From positions 1 to 35,474 of the forward strand of contig QHNR01000123.1 in NCBI GenBank assembly GCA_003218475.1: DNA of 35,474 bases. The letters run 5' to 3'. The notes beneath the pieces were generated by a model, which saw nothing but the letters and a program-made list of their open reading frames with translations, searched no databases and had not been told where the DNA came from. The DNA is from Verrucomicrobiota bacterium. Lineage in GTDB: Bacteria > Verrucomicrobiota > Verrucomicrobiia > Chthoniobacterales > UBA10450. The translations under genes and the position numbers were made by a program. Shown one piece after another: positions 14,877 through 23,933 of this stretch; position 1 is the stretch's first letter; every line of letters starts with the position of its first letter.

Positions 14877-16832
14877 ATGAAAACTGAGTGGGACTTGGAG
14901 TCCGCCATCACTACATACAACGTCGATGGATGGGGCGAGGGTTATTTTACTGTCAACAGCGCCGGGAACGTGGAGGCGAAGCCGCTAAAGGATGGCGGCG
15001 GTTCCATCGATCTCCTGGCAATAGTCAATGAAGCGCGCGCCAGAAATCTCAGTTTTCCATTGCTGGTTCGATTTCAGGATTTGCTCCGGCACCGCGTCGA
15101 ATCGATCAATCGCGCATTTCAAAACGCGATCGCTGAATTCGGTTATCACAATCAATATCGCGGCGTTTTTCCCATCAAAGTCAATCAGTTGCGCGAGGTC
15201 ATCGAGGAAATTGTCGATGCGGGCGAACGATTTCACTTTGGGCTCGAAGCAGGCAGCAAACCGGAGCTGGTTGCTGCGCTTGCCATGCAGAAAGACCCTG
15301 AGAGTTTGATCATCTGCAACGGCTATAAAGATCCCGCTTTCATTCGCATTGCGCTGCTTGGCCGCAAACTTGGCAAAACGGTTATCATCGTCGCGGAGAA
15401 ATTCGAAGAGCTGGAGCAGATCATTCGTGCATCGAACGAGGTCGGCGTCGAGCCCTATATTGGCATTCGTGCTCGCTTGTATAGCAAAGGCTCCGGCAAG
15501 TGGTCGCCGAGCGGCGGCGAGAACGCCAAATTCGGTCTGGACACCACCAATCTAGTCGCTGCAAGCCAGATGTTGAAAGAGGCCGGGCTGACGCAATGCC
15601 TGAAGCTCCTTCATTTCCATGTCGGATCGCAGGTGCCTGATATCTCAACCATCAAGCGAGCCGTGCGCGAAGGGGCGCGCTATTACGCAAAGCTTTCCAA
15701 GCTCGGACACCAACTCGGTTATCTGGACGTCGGTGGCGGTCTCGGCGTGGACTACGATGGATCGCGCAGTGATTTCGATAGCTCGACAAACTATTCGCTC
15801 CAGGAATACGCCAATGACGTGATCTGGAACATCATGGATGTGTGCGACTCCGAAGGCGTCTCGCATCCGACTATTGTGAGTGAAAGCGGGCGCGCCATTG
15901 TTGCGCACCATTCCGTGCTGGTGTTGGAAGCGTTTAGCTCGATCGAAAAAACTGCGCCGAAGCTGAAAGTGGAAGCCAGCGAGAAAGATCACAAACTGGT
16001 GGGTGACATCCTCGACGTGAAACAGCGCTTAAAGCGCGGAAATCGTCTTGAGAGCCTGCACGACATCCAACAGATAAAGGAGGAAGCACAGCAAACGTTC
16101 GATCTTGGCCTGCTCGATCTCGAATCGAAAGCGAAGATCGACACCGTTTATTGGCAGGCCGCGCATCAAATCGTCAACATGCATCGCGGCCTTCGTTATG
16201 TGCCTGATGAGGTGAAGCAGCTCGAGACGACGCTGGGCGATCAGTACATCTGCAATTTTTCTGTGTTCCAGTCGCTACTAGATCACTGGGCGCTCGGCCA
16301 GTTGTTTCCCATCATGCCCATTCATCGTCTGACTACGCCGCCGGATCGCCACGGTACCATCGTGGATATTACCTGTGACTCGGATGGGAGGGTCTGCAAG
16401 TTTACCGATTTGCAGGATGTAAAGGAAACGCTGCCGCTGCACCGGATTCAACCGGGAGAAATATATTATCTGGGTGTTTTTATGGTGGGCGCTTACCAAG
16501 ACATCATGGGTGATCTCCACAATTTGTTTGGCCGCGTAACAGAGGTGCATGTTTTCCTCGATCCCGACGAAGAATCCGGCTGGTATATTGAGGAAGTGAT
16601 TGAGGGCAGCACGATTGGGGAAGTTCTTGCAATGACGCAGTGGGACAAAGTCGAGTTGATGCGGCTGCTGAAGTCGCAAGTCGATAACGCTATTAAAACC
16701 GATCGCCTTAAGCCCAACGATGCCATGAGACTGCTGGACGATTACGAGCGGCTTTTGCAGGAATATACGTATCTATCTCTCAATGGCGTTAAGCCGCCGC
16801 CTCAACCAGGCAATTGGCTGCCGCTAAGTTAA
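14877..16832 (+). CDS. speA: Biosynthetic arginine decarboxylase
   Basis: SpeA converts arginine to agmatine, the first step of the agmatine route to putrescine and spermidine; it requires pyridoxal phosphate and Mg. The 651-residue length is typical. The PLP lysine is Lys101 in GVFPIKVNQ. Other blocks are FGLEAGSKPEL, FHVGSQVPDI, YLDVGGGLGVDYDGS and VSESGRAIVAHHSVLV. The N-terminus WDLESAITTYNVDGWGEGYF is diagnostic for SpeA. It stands alone on the plus strand; agmatinase or agmatine deiminase is not in view. Confidence 0.97.
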   Translation: MKTEWDLESAITTYNVDGWGEGYFTVNSAGNVEAKPLKDGGGSIDLLAIVNEARARNLSFPLLVRFQDLLRHRVESINRAFQNAIAEFGYHNQYRGVFPIKVNQLREVIEEIVDAGERFHFGLEAGSKPELVAALAMQKDPESLIICNGYKDPAFIRIALLGRKLGKTVIIVAEKFEELEQIIRASNEVGVEPYIGIRARLYSKGSGKWSPSGGENAKFGLDTTNLVAASQMLKEAGLTQCLKLLHFHVGSQVPDISTIKRAVREGARYYAKLSKLGHQLGYLDVGGGLGVDYDGSRSDFDSSTNYSLQEYANDVIWNIMDVCDSEGVSHPTIVSESGRAIVAHHSVLVLEAFSSIEKTAPKLKVEASEKDHKLVGDILDVKQRLKRGNRLESLHDIQQIKEEAQQTFDLGLLDLESKAKIDTVYWQAAHQIVNMHRGLRYVPDEVKQLETTLGDQYICNFSVFQSLLDHWALGQLFPIMPIHRLTTPPDRHGTIVDITCDSDGRVCKFTDLQDVKETLPLHRIQPGEIYYLGVFMVGAYQDIMGDLHNLFGRVTEVHVFLDPDEESGWYIEEVIEGSTIGEVLAMTQWDKVELMRLLKSQVDNAIKTDRLKPNDAMRLLDDYERLLQEYTYLSLNGVKPPPQPGNWLPLS

Positions 16833-16890
16833 TTCTTGTAGCCGCCGACCTCTCGACAGGCAGGCAGGTGAGTTAACCACTTCGTGCAAC

Positions 16891-16923
16891 TTGTCATTCC
16901 GAGCGAAGTCGAGGAATCTCTCG
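16891..16923 (+). repeat. Single arm of the TGTCATTCCGAGCGAAG repeat upstream of asnS
   Basis: TTGTCATTCCGAGCGAAGTC and the following GAGGAATCTC match one arm of the 14106-14200 hairpin. In frame with asnS it reads as VIPSEVEES, so a start at 16884 would add a repeat-derived leader; the ATG at 16932 is preferred. Confidence 0.7.
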
Positions 16924-16931
16924 GTGTAAAC

Positions 16932-18323
16932 ATGACGCAGCTTTCTCCGACCTCGATCAAGGATGCATTGCAAAGCAGCGCTCCGATCGCGGCAATTCAG
17001 GCTCAGGGCTGGGCGCGGACGCGGCGCGATTCGAAAGATTTTTCGTTTATCGAGCTGAATGACGGCTCGTCCGTTCGAAATCTTCAGATCATCGCGAAGA
17101 ACACATTACCGAATTACGCAGATGTGCAACGGCTCACCACTGGCGCATCCATTACTGTCACTGGCGCGCTGGTCGCTTCGAAGGGCAAGGGACAGAAATG
17201 GGAACTGGTCGCGGAAAACATCGAGATTATCGGAACGGCTGACGATTCCTATCCACTCCAAAAAAAGGGACACACACCTGAATTTCTCCGCGAAATCGCT
17301 CATCTACGCCCTCGCTCAAATCTCTTCAGTAGCATTTTCCGTGTGCGCAGCCGACTGGCCTTTGCGGTTCATCAGTTTTTCCAGGAGCGCGGTTTCGTTT
17401 ATGTCCATACGCCAATTATCACCGGCAGCGATTGCGAGGGAGCGGGAGAATTATTTCGCATCTCCACGATCGACATCAAAAATCCGCCGCGGAAAAACGG
17501 GGAAATCGATTTCGCGCAGGATTTCTTCGCCCGGCCGACTTATCTGACCGTTAGCGGCCAGTTGGAAGCAGAAGCGTTCGCCCTGGCGCTGTCTAAGGTT
17601 TACACATTTGGCCCAACGTTCCGTGCCGAAAACTCCAACACCTCACGCCACGCCAGTGAGTTCTGGATGATTGAGCCGGAGATAGCGTTTTGCGATTTGA
17701 ACGGCAACATGGATCTGGCCGAAGAGTTTGTGAAGTATTTGATCGCAGATGCGAGAAAGCAGTGCCGCGAAGAGATGGAACTTTTCGCCAGATTCGTGGA
17801 CAGGGAGTTACTTGCCCGACTCGATTTCGTCATTGATCGGCCATTTCAGCGGATTACATATGCCGATGCTGTCGATCTTCTAAAAAAGAGCGGCGAAAGA
17901 TTTGAGTTCCCTATCGATTACGGGTTAAACCTGCAATCGGAGCATGAGCGCTGGTTGACCGAAAAACATTTCAAATGTCCGGTCACGGTTTTCAATTTTC
18001 CGAAGGAGATCAAACCCTTCTACATGCGTGTGAACGACGATGGAAAAACCGTCACCGCGATGGATTTGCTCGTACCTGGCATCGGCGAAATCGTCGGCGG
18101 CAGTCAACGTGAAGAGCGACTCGAGATGCTGGAGGAAAATATGCGCCGGCACAACACGGATCCCGCGGATTACAAATGGTATCTTGATCTACGCCGTTAC
18201 GGTACTGTGCCGCACTCCGGGTTCGGCCTCGGTTTCGAGCGAATGGTGATGTTCATCACCGGCGTTCCAAACATTCGCGACGTGATTCCATTCGCTCGAA
18301 CCCCCGGCAGCGCCGAGTTCTAG
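16932..18323 (+). CDS. asnS: Asparaginyl-tRNA synthetase
   Basis: AsnRS charges tRNA-Asn with asparagine. The 463-residue protein has an N-terminal OB anticodon-binding domain (about 20-115), then a class II catalytic core. Motif 2 is FRAENSNTSRHASEFWMIEPE and motif 3 is GFGLGFERMVMFITG; the GSDCEGAGE block is typical of AsnRS. It ends IPFARTPGSAEF, a normal C-terminus. With AsnRS present, the gatB product downstream is more likely needed for Gln-tRNA (or both) than for Asn-tRNA alone. It converges with the lipoprotein gene at 18382. Confidence 0.97.
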   Translation: MTQLSPTSIKDALQSSAPIAAIQAQGWARTRRDSKDFSFIELNDGSSVRNLQIIAKNTLPNYADVQRLTTGASITVTGALVASKGKGQKWELVAENIEIIGTADDSYPLQKKGHTPEFLREIAHLRPRSNLFSSIFRVRSRLAFAVHQFFQERGFVYVHTPIITGSDCEGAGELFRISTIDIKNPPRKNGEIDFAQDFFARPTYLTVSGQLEAEAFALALSKVYTFGPTFRAENSNTSRHASEFWMIEPEIAFCDLNGNMDLAEEFVKYLIADARKQCREEMELFARFVDRELLARLDFVIDRPFQRITYADAVDLLKKSGERFEFPIDYGLNLQSEHERWLTEKHFKCPVTVFNFPKEIKPFYMRVNDDGKTVTAMDLLVPGIGEIVGGSQREERLEMLEENMRRHNTDPADYKWYLDLRRYGTVPHSGFGLGFERMVMFITGVPNIRDVIPFARTPGSAEF

Positions 18324-18381
18324 CCGCTTTGTCATCCAACCGAAGTTGAGGGAACGTCTGGGTTTTACTTCAGTCCAGAAA

Positions 18382-18720
18382 TCACCGCTGCGTCTCTTTT
18401 ATCCTGGTAAACTCAAGCTTTGGACCGCCAGGCTCTTGCAGGACCATGTGGTCGCCGGAAATTTGCAGCTGATAAACTGTCATTGCGAACGGCGTCTCAA
18501 TTTTGATCCGGTCTTGGTCACCGAATTTGTATCTGCCATGCACGTCGCCGACAAGCACAACACCATTGCTGGAGAATTCCCAAACGGTCGCATTCGCACC
18601 TCCCGACATCCGCCATTTGCCAATGATGCTGCTATGTCCGCAGCCGGCTACGATGCATAGCAATGCTGCCGAAGCGACTATCCTCAAGCTGGACTTCGAT
18701 TGACAAAAGCGAACTCGCAT
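18382..18720 (-). CDS. Small lipoprotein, lipocalin-like beta domain
   Basis: The 112-residue protein has a basic start, a hydrophobic stretch and a lipobox ending at Cys27 (LLCIVAGC), so it is probably lipid-anchored. The mature part reads like a small beta-rich domain: IIGKWRMSGG, TVWEFSSNGVVLVG, GRYKFGDQDRIKIE and MVLQEPGGPKLEFTRI. The GKW...F...G pattern resembles lipocalin-like DUFs. Function is unknown. The ATG at 18720 is chosen over an open frame back to 18906 that overlaps rpsA. It follows rpsA by 61 bases on the same strand. Confidence 0.75.
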   Translation of the reverse strand: MRVRFCQSKSSLRIVASAALLCIVAGCGHSSIIGKWRMSGGANATVWEFSSNGVVLVGDVHGRYKFGDQDRIKIETPFAMTVYQLQISGDHMVLQEPGGPKLEFTRIKETQR

Positions 18721-18781
18721 GAAACTCCACGCATGGATTTTGCTCAGAGTGTTTCCTGCGGGCGAGATAAAAGTCGAAAAC

Positions 18782-20509
18782 TTAATTCTTCTTCGGCTCG
18801 CGCTGCGGTTCTTTTGATTCTGTGGCTGCGCGCTTCGAATCCCCAGGGCGATACTCTTCCTGTTCGGCGGCGGCGAAAGCTTTTTCCAGCCCGACCATGT
18901 CTTCACCAGGACGGAGTGTGTCGAAGGACTCTACTTCTTTGCGCAGTTGCTCCTCAGAATAGTTCGCAGCTTTGATCGACAATCCGATGCGGCGCTCGAC
19001 TTTATCCACCTTAATGACACGCGCCTCGACTTCCTGACCCACCTTGAGCACGTCTTTCACTTTTGCGATGTGATCTTCACTCAATTGCGAAATATGCACG
19101 AGCCCGTCGATGTCGTCCTGCAGTTGCACGAATGCGCCGAAGCTGGCGAGCTTGGTCACTTTGCCCTTCACAAGATCGCCGATCTTGTATTTCTCATCGA
19201 TCGTCTTCCACGGATCGTCGGTGAGCTGCTTCACCCCGAGACTGATCCGCTGATTTACTTTGTCGATGTCGATCACGACGGCCTCAACTTCGTCCCCTTT
19301 CTTAAACGTCTCGCTCGGATGATTGATCTTGCGAGTCCAGCTCAAATCGGACACGTGAATCATGCCATCGATGCCTTCCTCCAGCTCTACGAACGCCCCG
19401 TAGGCAGTCATGTTGCGAATCTTGCCCTTAACGCGGCTGCCGATGGTGAACTTCTTCTCGATTTCATCCCACGGATTTGGTTCGAGCTGGCGCAGACCCA
19501 ATGAAATTTTCTGTTCTTCTTTGTTCACGCCGAGCACCACAGCTTCCACTTCCTGGCCGACGCTCAGAATATCCGAGGGGCGCATGATCCGTTTTGTCCA
19601 TGAAAGTTCGGAAACGTGGATGAGCCCTTCCACGCCTTCCTCGATCTCAACAAATGCACCGTACGGAACGAGATTTGTGATCTTCCCCTTGATGCGCTGT
19701 CCAGCCGGAAAACGCTCTTCGATCTGGTCCCACGGATTCTTCTGAGTTTGTTTCAGTCCCAGCGACACGCGCTCCTTTTCCTTGTTGATGTCGAGCACGA
19801 CGACTTCCAGTTGTTGTCCCACCTTCAATAACTCGCTGGGATGTCCGAGCCGGCCCCATGTCATATCCGTGACGTGCAGCAAACCATCCATGCCATCCAG
19901 GTCGATGAATGCGCCGAAGTCGGTGATGTTTTTCACGGTGCCAGTGACGCGGTCGCCCACGTTTACGCCTTCCATGAATTTTTGTCGTTTTTCGCTGCGC
20001 TCCTGCTCGATCACTTCGCGCCGGCTGAGCACGACGTTCTTGCGATCATCGTTTAGCTTAACGATTTTGAAATCGTAGGTGTTGCCGACGAATTGCTGCA
20101 AATCCTTTGGCGGAACGACGTCGATCTGAGACGCCGGTAAAAACGCCTCAACGCCGATGTTGACCATCAGGCCGCCTTTGACCACCGATTTCACCTTGCC
20201 TTTGATCAGCCCGTCACCTTCAAAAACACCGACGATTTTGTTCCAATTTTGGCGATAGGCGGCTTTCTCTTTCGAGAGAACGACCATGCCTTCTTCGTTT
20301 TCCAATCGCTCTAGGAGAACGTCCACCTCGTCGCCGACTTCCAGCGATTCGATGTCATCAAATTCGGTTAGCGGAATGACGCCCTCCGATTTGTATCCCA
20401 CATCCACCAGTACTTCGCGCGGTCGAATTTCCAAGATCCGGCCCTTGACGATGCTTCCCTCGCGGAAGTCCGGCATCGCCTTCGACATCACGTCCTGCAT
20501 TTGAATCAT
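18782..20509 (-). CDS. rpsA: 30S ribosomal protein S1
   Basis: S1 helps load mRNA onto the 30S subunit. The 575-residue protein contains six S1 RNA-binding repeats at about residues 17-85, 103-170, 189-259, 274-346, 361-433 and 448-517. The last four have the classic GAFV/I-L...GLVHISELSW form. It ends in a charged low-complexity tail (PGDSKRAATESKEPQREPKKN). The six-domain architecture matches Gram-negative S1. The promoter probably lies in 20510-20640, divergent from the thioredoxin-like gene. Confidence 0.97.
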   Translation of the reverse strand: MIQMQDVMSKAMPDFREGSIVKGRILEIRPREVLVDVGYKSEGVIPLTEFDDIESLEVGDEVDVLLERLENEEGMVVLSKEKAAYRQNWNKIVGVFEGDGLIKGKVKSVVKGGLMVNIGVEAFLPASQIDVVPPKDLQQFVGNTYDFKIVKLNDDRKNVVLSRREVIEQERSEKRQKFMEGVNVGDRVTGTVKNITDFGAFIDLDGMDGLLHVTDMTWGRLGHPSELLKVGQQLEVVVLDINKEKERVSLGLKQTQKNPWDQIEERFPAGQRIKGKITNLVPYGAFVEIEEGVEGLIHVSELSWTKRIMRPSDILSVGQEVEAVVLGVNKEEQKISLGLRQLEPNPWDEIEKKFTIGSRVKGKIRNMTAYGAFVELEEGIDGMIHVSDLSWTRKINHPSETFKKGDEVEAVVIDIDKVNQRISLGVKQLTDDPWKTIDEKYKIGDLVKGKVTKLASFGAFVQLQDDIDGLVHISQLSEDHIAKVKDVLKVGQEVEARVIKVDKVERRIGLSIKAANYSEEQLRKEVESFDTLRPGEDMVGLEKAFAAAEQEEYRPGDSKRAATESKEPQREPKKN

Positions 20510-20640
20510 AAAATAGTAGGCCTCCCATGGGGTACAGCGGCGCTCTCAATCGAACGCCGATGTTTCCGCGCAGTAAGCAGCGCAAAATGGGGACGGCACA
20601 GTAGCCAAATTACCAGCGAAGGTCAAACGCTGTGGCTCAC

Positions 20641-20680
20641 GTTCAATGTTGGGCGTTCGGCGTTGAGCGTTGGGCGTTTC
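20641..20680 (+). repeat. TTGGGCGTT-type direct repeat, copy 1
   Basis: Tandem degenerate units (TTGGGCGTTCGGCGTTGAGC then GTTGGGCGTTTC) lie before the thioredoxin-like gene. The 18-mer GTTGAGCGTTGGGCGTTT occurs again at about 34671-34688. It belongs to a family of short degenerate units that encode peptides such as NVERRTLNVQ in one orientation. Confidence 0.75.
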
Positions 20681-20698
20681 CCCTTTACGTTGAAGTCG

Positions 20699-21217
20699 AT
20701 GTCCATCCTACGCTGGTTGATCCTGTTCGTCGCGGCGGCTTCGCTTCGCGCTGAGTCTCCGATTGAACAAAAAGTCCTCGACGCCATCAAATCGCCGGAC
20801 CTCACCGTCGTCCATCTTTGGGCGCCGTGGTGCTCGAATTGCCAGGCTGAACTCAAGACCGGTGGCTGGACTAAAATCCTTAACGAAAATACGAATGTGA
20901 AATTTTATTTCGTCTCGATTTGGAATGATGGACAGGACGGGCGCGCGATGCTGAAAAGATTCAATATTGCCGATCAGCCAAACGTCACAATTCTGGCAGA
21001 TCCCGGCCCCCGTCGTGGCCAGAGCAAGATCAAACAATTTGCCAGCTTGCCGCTCTCATGGATCCCGACGACTTGGATTTACAAAGACGGTGATCTCCGT
21101 TACGCATTAAATTACGGCGAAGTCCGTTTTCCTGTGCTCCAACAATTTCTCGAAGACAGCCAGTCGGAATGGTCGCACAAAGGCGAACCGTCTATCGAGC
21201 AAACTTTACATGATTGA
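20699..21217 (+). CDS. Exported thioredoxin-fold protein (TlpA-like)
   Basis: The 172-residue protein starts with a signal peptide (MSILRWLILFVAAASLRAES) and has a thioredoxin fold with a redox motif WCSNC at about residues 47-51 (HLWAPWCSNCQAELKTGGW). A cis-Pro is likely in SLPLSWIPTTWIY. It should act in the periplasm as a thiol-disulfide protein. Its end overlaps the cystathionine beta-synthase start by 8 bases, so the genes are likely coupled, though one product is exported and the other cytosolic. The ATG at 20699 is chosen because upstream codons are repeat sequence. Confidence 0.85.
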   Translation: MSILRWLILFVAAASLRAESPIEQKVLDAIKSPDLTVVHLWAPWCSNCQAELKTGGWTKILNENTNVKFYFVSIWNDGQDGRAMLKRFNIADQPNVTILADPGPRRGQSKIKQFASLPLSWIPTTWIYKDGDLRYALNYGEVRFPVLQQFLEDSQSEWSHKGEPSIEQTLHD

Positions 21218-22625
21218 GACTTCTGAGGCGTTATCGACTGCGCACGATAAAACGCCCGCAATCCTGTCGCTCATTGGTGACACGCCGCTGGTGGAGATTA
21301 CGCAGTTCGACGCTGGCCCGTGCCAGCTTTTTCTGAAACTTGAAAATCAAAATCCGGGTGGCTCGATCAAGGACCGAATCGCGCTGTCGATGATCGAAGC
21401 GGCCGAGGCCGAGGGAAATTTACAGCCCGGCGGCACGGTCGTGGAGGCTACCGCAGGGAATACCGGTTTGGGGCTGGCGCTCGTTGCCGGCGCCAAAGGC
21501 TATCGCGTCTTGCTGGTGATCCCGGACAAGATGTCGCAGGAAAAGATTTCGCACGTAAGAGCTCTCGGCGCCGAAGTGCGGATCACCCGGTCCGATGTGA
21601 CCCGCGGCCACCCGGAATATTATCAGGACGTGGCCGCACGACTGGCCCAAGAAATTCCGGGCGCGTTTTACGTAAACCAGTTTGGCAACCCGGCGAATCC
21701 GCTGGCACACGAGCGCACTACCGGCCCGGAAATTTGGGAACAAATGCGCCACGATGTCGATGCAATCGTCGTGGGAGTCGGTTCAGGTGGAACGCTGACC
21801 GGTCTTGGGCGGTTTTTCAATCGTGTTAAACCACGGCGCGGCATCGAAATGGTTCTGGCCGATCCGGCCGGCTCGATTCTTTACGAATATGTCAGGGAAG
21901 GCAAGTTCGGAGAGGCAGGAAACTGGGCCGTTGAAGGGATAGGCGAAGATTTTATTCCTGAAATCGCGGACATGTCGCTCGTGACGGAGGCGTTTCAGAT
22001 TGGCGACGAGGAGAGCTTCGCTACCGTGCGAGAGTTATTGCGCAAAGAGGGAATTTTCGGTGGCTCTTCAACGGGCACTCTGGTCGCAGGCGCGCTACGT
22101 TATTGCCGAGAGCAAACGAAACCAAAACGTGTGGTCAGTTTCGTTCCTGACACCGGCAACAAATATCTTTCCAAAATGTACGACGATTTCTGGATGGCTG
22201 AGCAGGGATTTATTCATCGCCCACCGCACGGCGATTTGAGCGATTTGATCTCGCATCGATATGAAGCGGGCGAGGTGATCACGGTTGGGCCGGACGATTC
22301 CCTTCTTACTGCGTTCAAGCGAATGCGCGATTCGAATGTCTCGCAGCTTCCCGTCGTGGATCAAAACGGGCGCGCCATGGGGATTCTCGATGAATCCGAT
22401 GTGCTAGTGAAAGTACACCGCGATCCGTTGCACTTTAATGATCCAGTCAAAAGTGCGATGACCGACAAGCTCGAAACACTGTCCCCCACAGCGAAGATCA
22501 AGGATCTTCTGGATGTATTCGACCGCGGACGCGTTGCGATCGTGATGGAGGACGACAGATTTCTCGGGCTGGTGACGCGCTCCGACCTGCTCTCGTATTT
22601 GCGGTTACACATGCCAAAACAGTAG
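21210..22625 (+). CDS. Cystathionine beta-synthase with C-terminal CBS pair
   Basis: This fold-type II PLP enzyme condenses serine (or O-acetylserine) with homocysteine (or sulfide). The 471 residues comprise a catalytic core (about 15-330) with PLP Lys54 in NPGGSIKDR, ATAGNTGLGLAL, the phosphate-binding loop GVGSGGTLTG, and FGGSSTGT near the end. Two CBS domains follow (about 350-470: DLISHRYEAGEVITVGPDDSL... and VKSAMTDKLETLSPTAKI...). This arrangement is that of cystathionine beta-synthase rather than plain cysteine synthase. CBS pairs usually bind adenosyl ligands and regulate activity. With the next gene it forms a transsulfuration route. Confidence 0.92.
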   Translation: MIETSEALSTAHDKTPAILSLIGDTPLVEITQFDAGPCQLFLKLENQNPGGSIKDRIALSMIEAAEAEGNLQPGGTVVEATAGNTGLGLALVAGAKGYRVLLVIPDKMSQEKISHVRALGAEVRITRSDVTRGHPEYYQDVAARLAQEIPGAFYVNQFGNPANPLAHERTTGPEIWEQMRHDVDAIVVGVGSGGTLTGLGRFFNRVKPRRGIEMVLADPAGSILYEYVREGKFGEAGNWAVEGIGEDFIPEIADMSLVTEAFQIGDEESFATVRELLRKEGIFGGSSTGTLVAGALRYCREQTKPKRVVSFVPDTGNKYLSKMYDDFWMAEQGFIHRPPHGDLSDLISHRYEAGEVITVGPDDSLLTAFKRMRDSNVSQLPVVDQNGRAMGILDESDVLVKVHRDPLHFNDPVKSAMTDKLETLSPTAKIKDLLDVFDRGRVAIVMEDDRFLGLVTRSDLLSYLRLHMPKQ

Positions 22626-22646
22626 CAGGCCGAAAGATCGATATTA

Positions 22647-22704
22647 GGTAGGGGCGATTGACCTCCAATCGCTCGCGCGGGCGGTTCGGGTGAACCACCC
22701 CTAC
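22647..22704. repeat. GTAGGGG...CCCCTAC hairpin repeat
   Basis: GTAGGGG at the left end and CCCCTAC at the right end bracket the roughly 57-base element; inner parts (CGATTGACCTCCAATCG) are also self-complementary. The first 17 bases repeat those at the end of kdsA. It lies in the gap between the cystathionine beta-synthase and gamma-enzyme genes. Confidence 0.75.
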
Positions 22705-22734
22705 CCAGCGAAAGCTAAGAAACGTAAAGAAACA

Positions 22735-23895
22735 ATGAAAAAGCAGCACGAATTTGCAACGCGCGCGATCCACGCCGGTCAGGAGCCGGACCCTTCTACC
22801 GGCGCGGTGATAACGCCGATTTATGCGACGTCGACCTACGTGCAGGAAAGCCCGGGGAAGCACAAAGGCTACGATTATGCGCGCTCAATTAATCCCACGC
22901 GGCTCGCTTACGAAAAATGCATTGCCGATTTGGAAGGTGGGACACGCGGTTTCGCGTTTGCATCCGGCCTCGCCTCAATGGCGACAGTCCTTGAGCTGCT
23001 CGAGAGCGGCTCGCATATCGTAGCGAGTGATGATCTGTATGGCGGCACATTCCGATTGTTCGACCGAGTTCGCCGTCGTTCGGCCAATCTTGATTTCACC
23101 TATGTCGATTTAACTAACGCGAAAGATCTCGAGCGTGCAATCAAATCGAACACGCGCATGGTTTGGATCGAAACGCCGAGCAATCCGCTTCTGAAGCTGA
23201 TCGATCTTGAAGCGATCGGGAAAATCGCGCGCGAGCGCAAGGTTATTTCCGTTTGTGATAACACATTTGCAACTCCATGGATCCAACGTCCGATCGAGGC
23301 CGGCTTTGACATCGTGGTCCATTCCGCAACAAAATATCTTAACGGACATTCTGATCTGGTGGGAGGCGCTGTTATCGTCGGCGATAACAAAGAATACGCC
23401 GATCAAATTGCATTTTTGCAAAATTCAGTCGGCGCAATCGCCGGCGCGTTCGACAGTTTTCTTGTCCTCCGCAGTTTGAAAACGTTGGCGCTTCGCATGG
23501 AGCGGCATTGTTCAAACGCGCTCGAAATTGCGCGTTGGCTGGAAGAACAGGCAGCGGTGAAATCTGTACGTTACCCCGGGCTAAAGTCCCATCCGCAGCA
23601 CGATCTCGCGCGGCAACAAATGCGCGGCTTCGGTGGAATCGTAACGATCATGTTGAAGACTGACCTTGCCGGAACGAACCGTTTTCTCGAAAACACCCAT
23701 CTGTTTGCGTTGGCCGAAAGCTTGGGCGGTGTGGAGAGCCTCGTCAATCATCCTGCGCTCATGACACATGCCTCCGTTCCAAAGGAACAGCGCAAAAAAC
23801 TGGGTATCACCGATTCGCTGGTCAGGCTCTCGGTTGGCGTGGAAGACGTGCGCGATTTAATTGACGATTTGAAGATCGCCCTCGAAGCGATTTGA
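22735..23895 (+). CDS. Cystathionine gamma-synthase/gamma-lyase family enzyme
   Basis: The 386-residue Cys/Met metabolism PLP enzyme has PLP Lys200 in VVHSATKYLNGHSD, plus TRAIHAGQEPDPSTGAVITPIYATSTY, YDYARSINPTR, VASDDLYGGTFRLFD and ETPSNPLL. These are strong family marks but do not separate gamma-synthase (metB) from gamma-lyase (mccB). Placement after cystathionine beta-synthase favours a gamma-lyase making cysteine from cystathionine, by inference. The ATG at 22735 is preferred; the earlier frame runs into the hairpin repeat. Confidence 0.92.
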   Translation: MKKQHEFATRAIHAGQEPDPSTGAVITPIYATSTYVQESPGKHKGYDYARSINPTRLAYEKCIADLEGGTRGFAFASGLASMATVLELLESGSHIVASDDLYGGTFRLFDRVRRRSANLDFTYVDLTNAKDLERAIKSNTRMVWIETPSNPLLKLIDLEAIGKIARERKVISVCDNTFATPWIQRPIEAGFDIVVHSATKYLNGHSDLVGGAVIVGDNKEYADQIAFLQNSVGAIAGAFDSFLVLRSLKTLALRMERHCSNALEIARWLEEQAAVKSVRYPGLKSHPQHDLARQQMRGFGGIVTIMLKTDLAGTNRFLENTHLFALAESLGGVESLVNHPALMTHASVPKEQRKKLGITDSLVRLSVGVEDVRDLIDDLKIALEAI

Positions 23896-23933
23896 TTTCC
23901 GGCAATCGGCCGTGATGGATATCTTCCATCCAA

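Noticed and set aside
16884-16931. asnS start at 16884
   Set aside because: The extra residues are encoded by an intergenic repeat; AsnRS similarity begins after the ATG at 16932.
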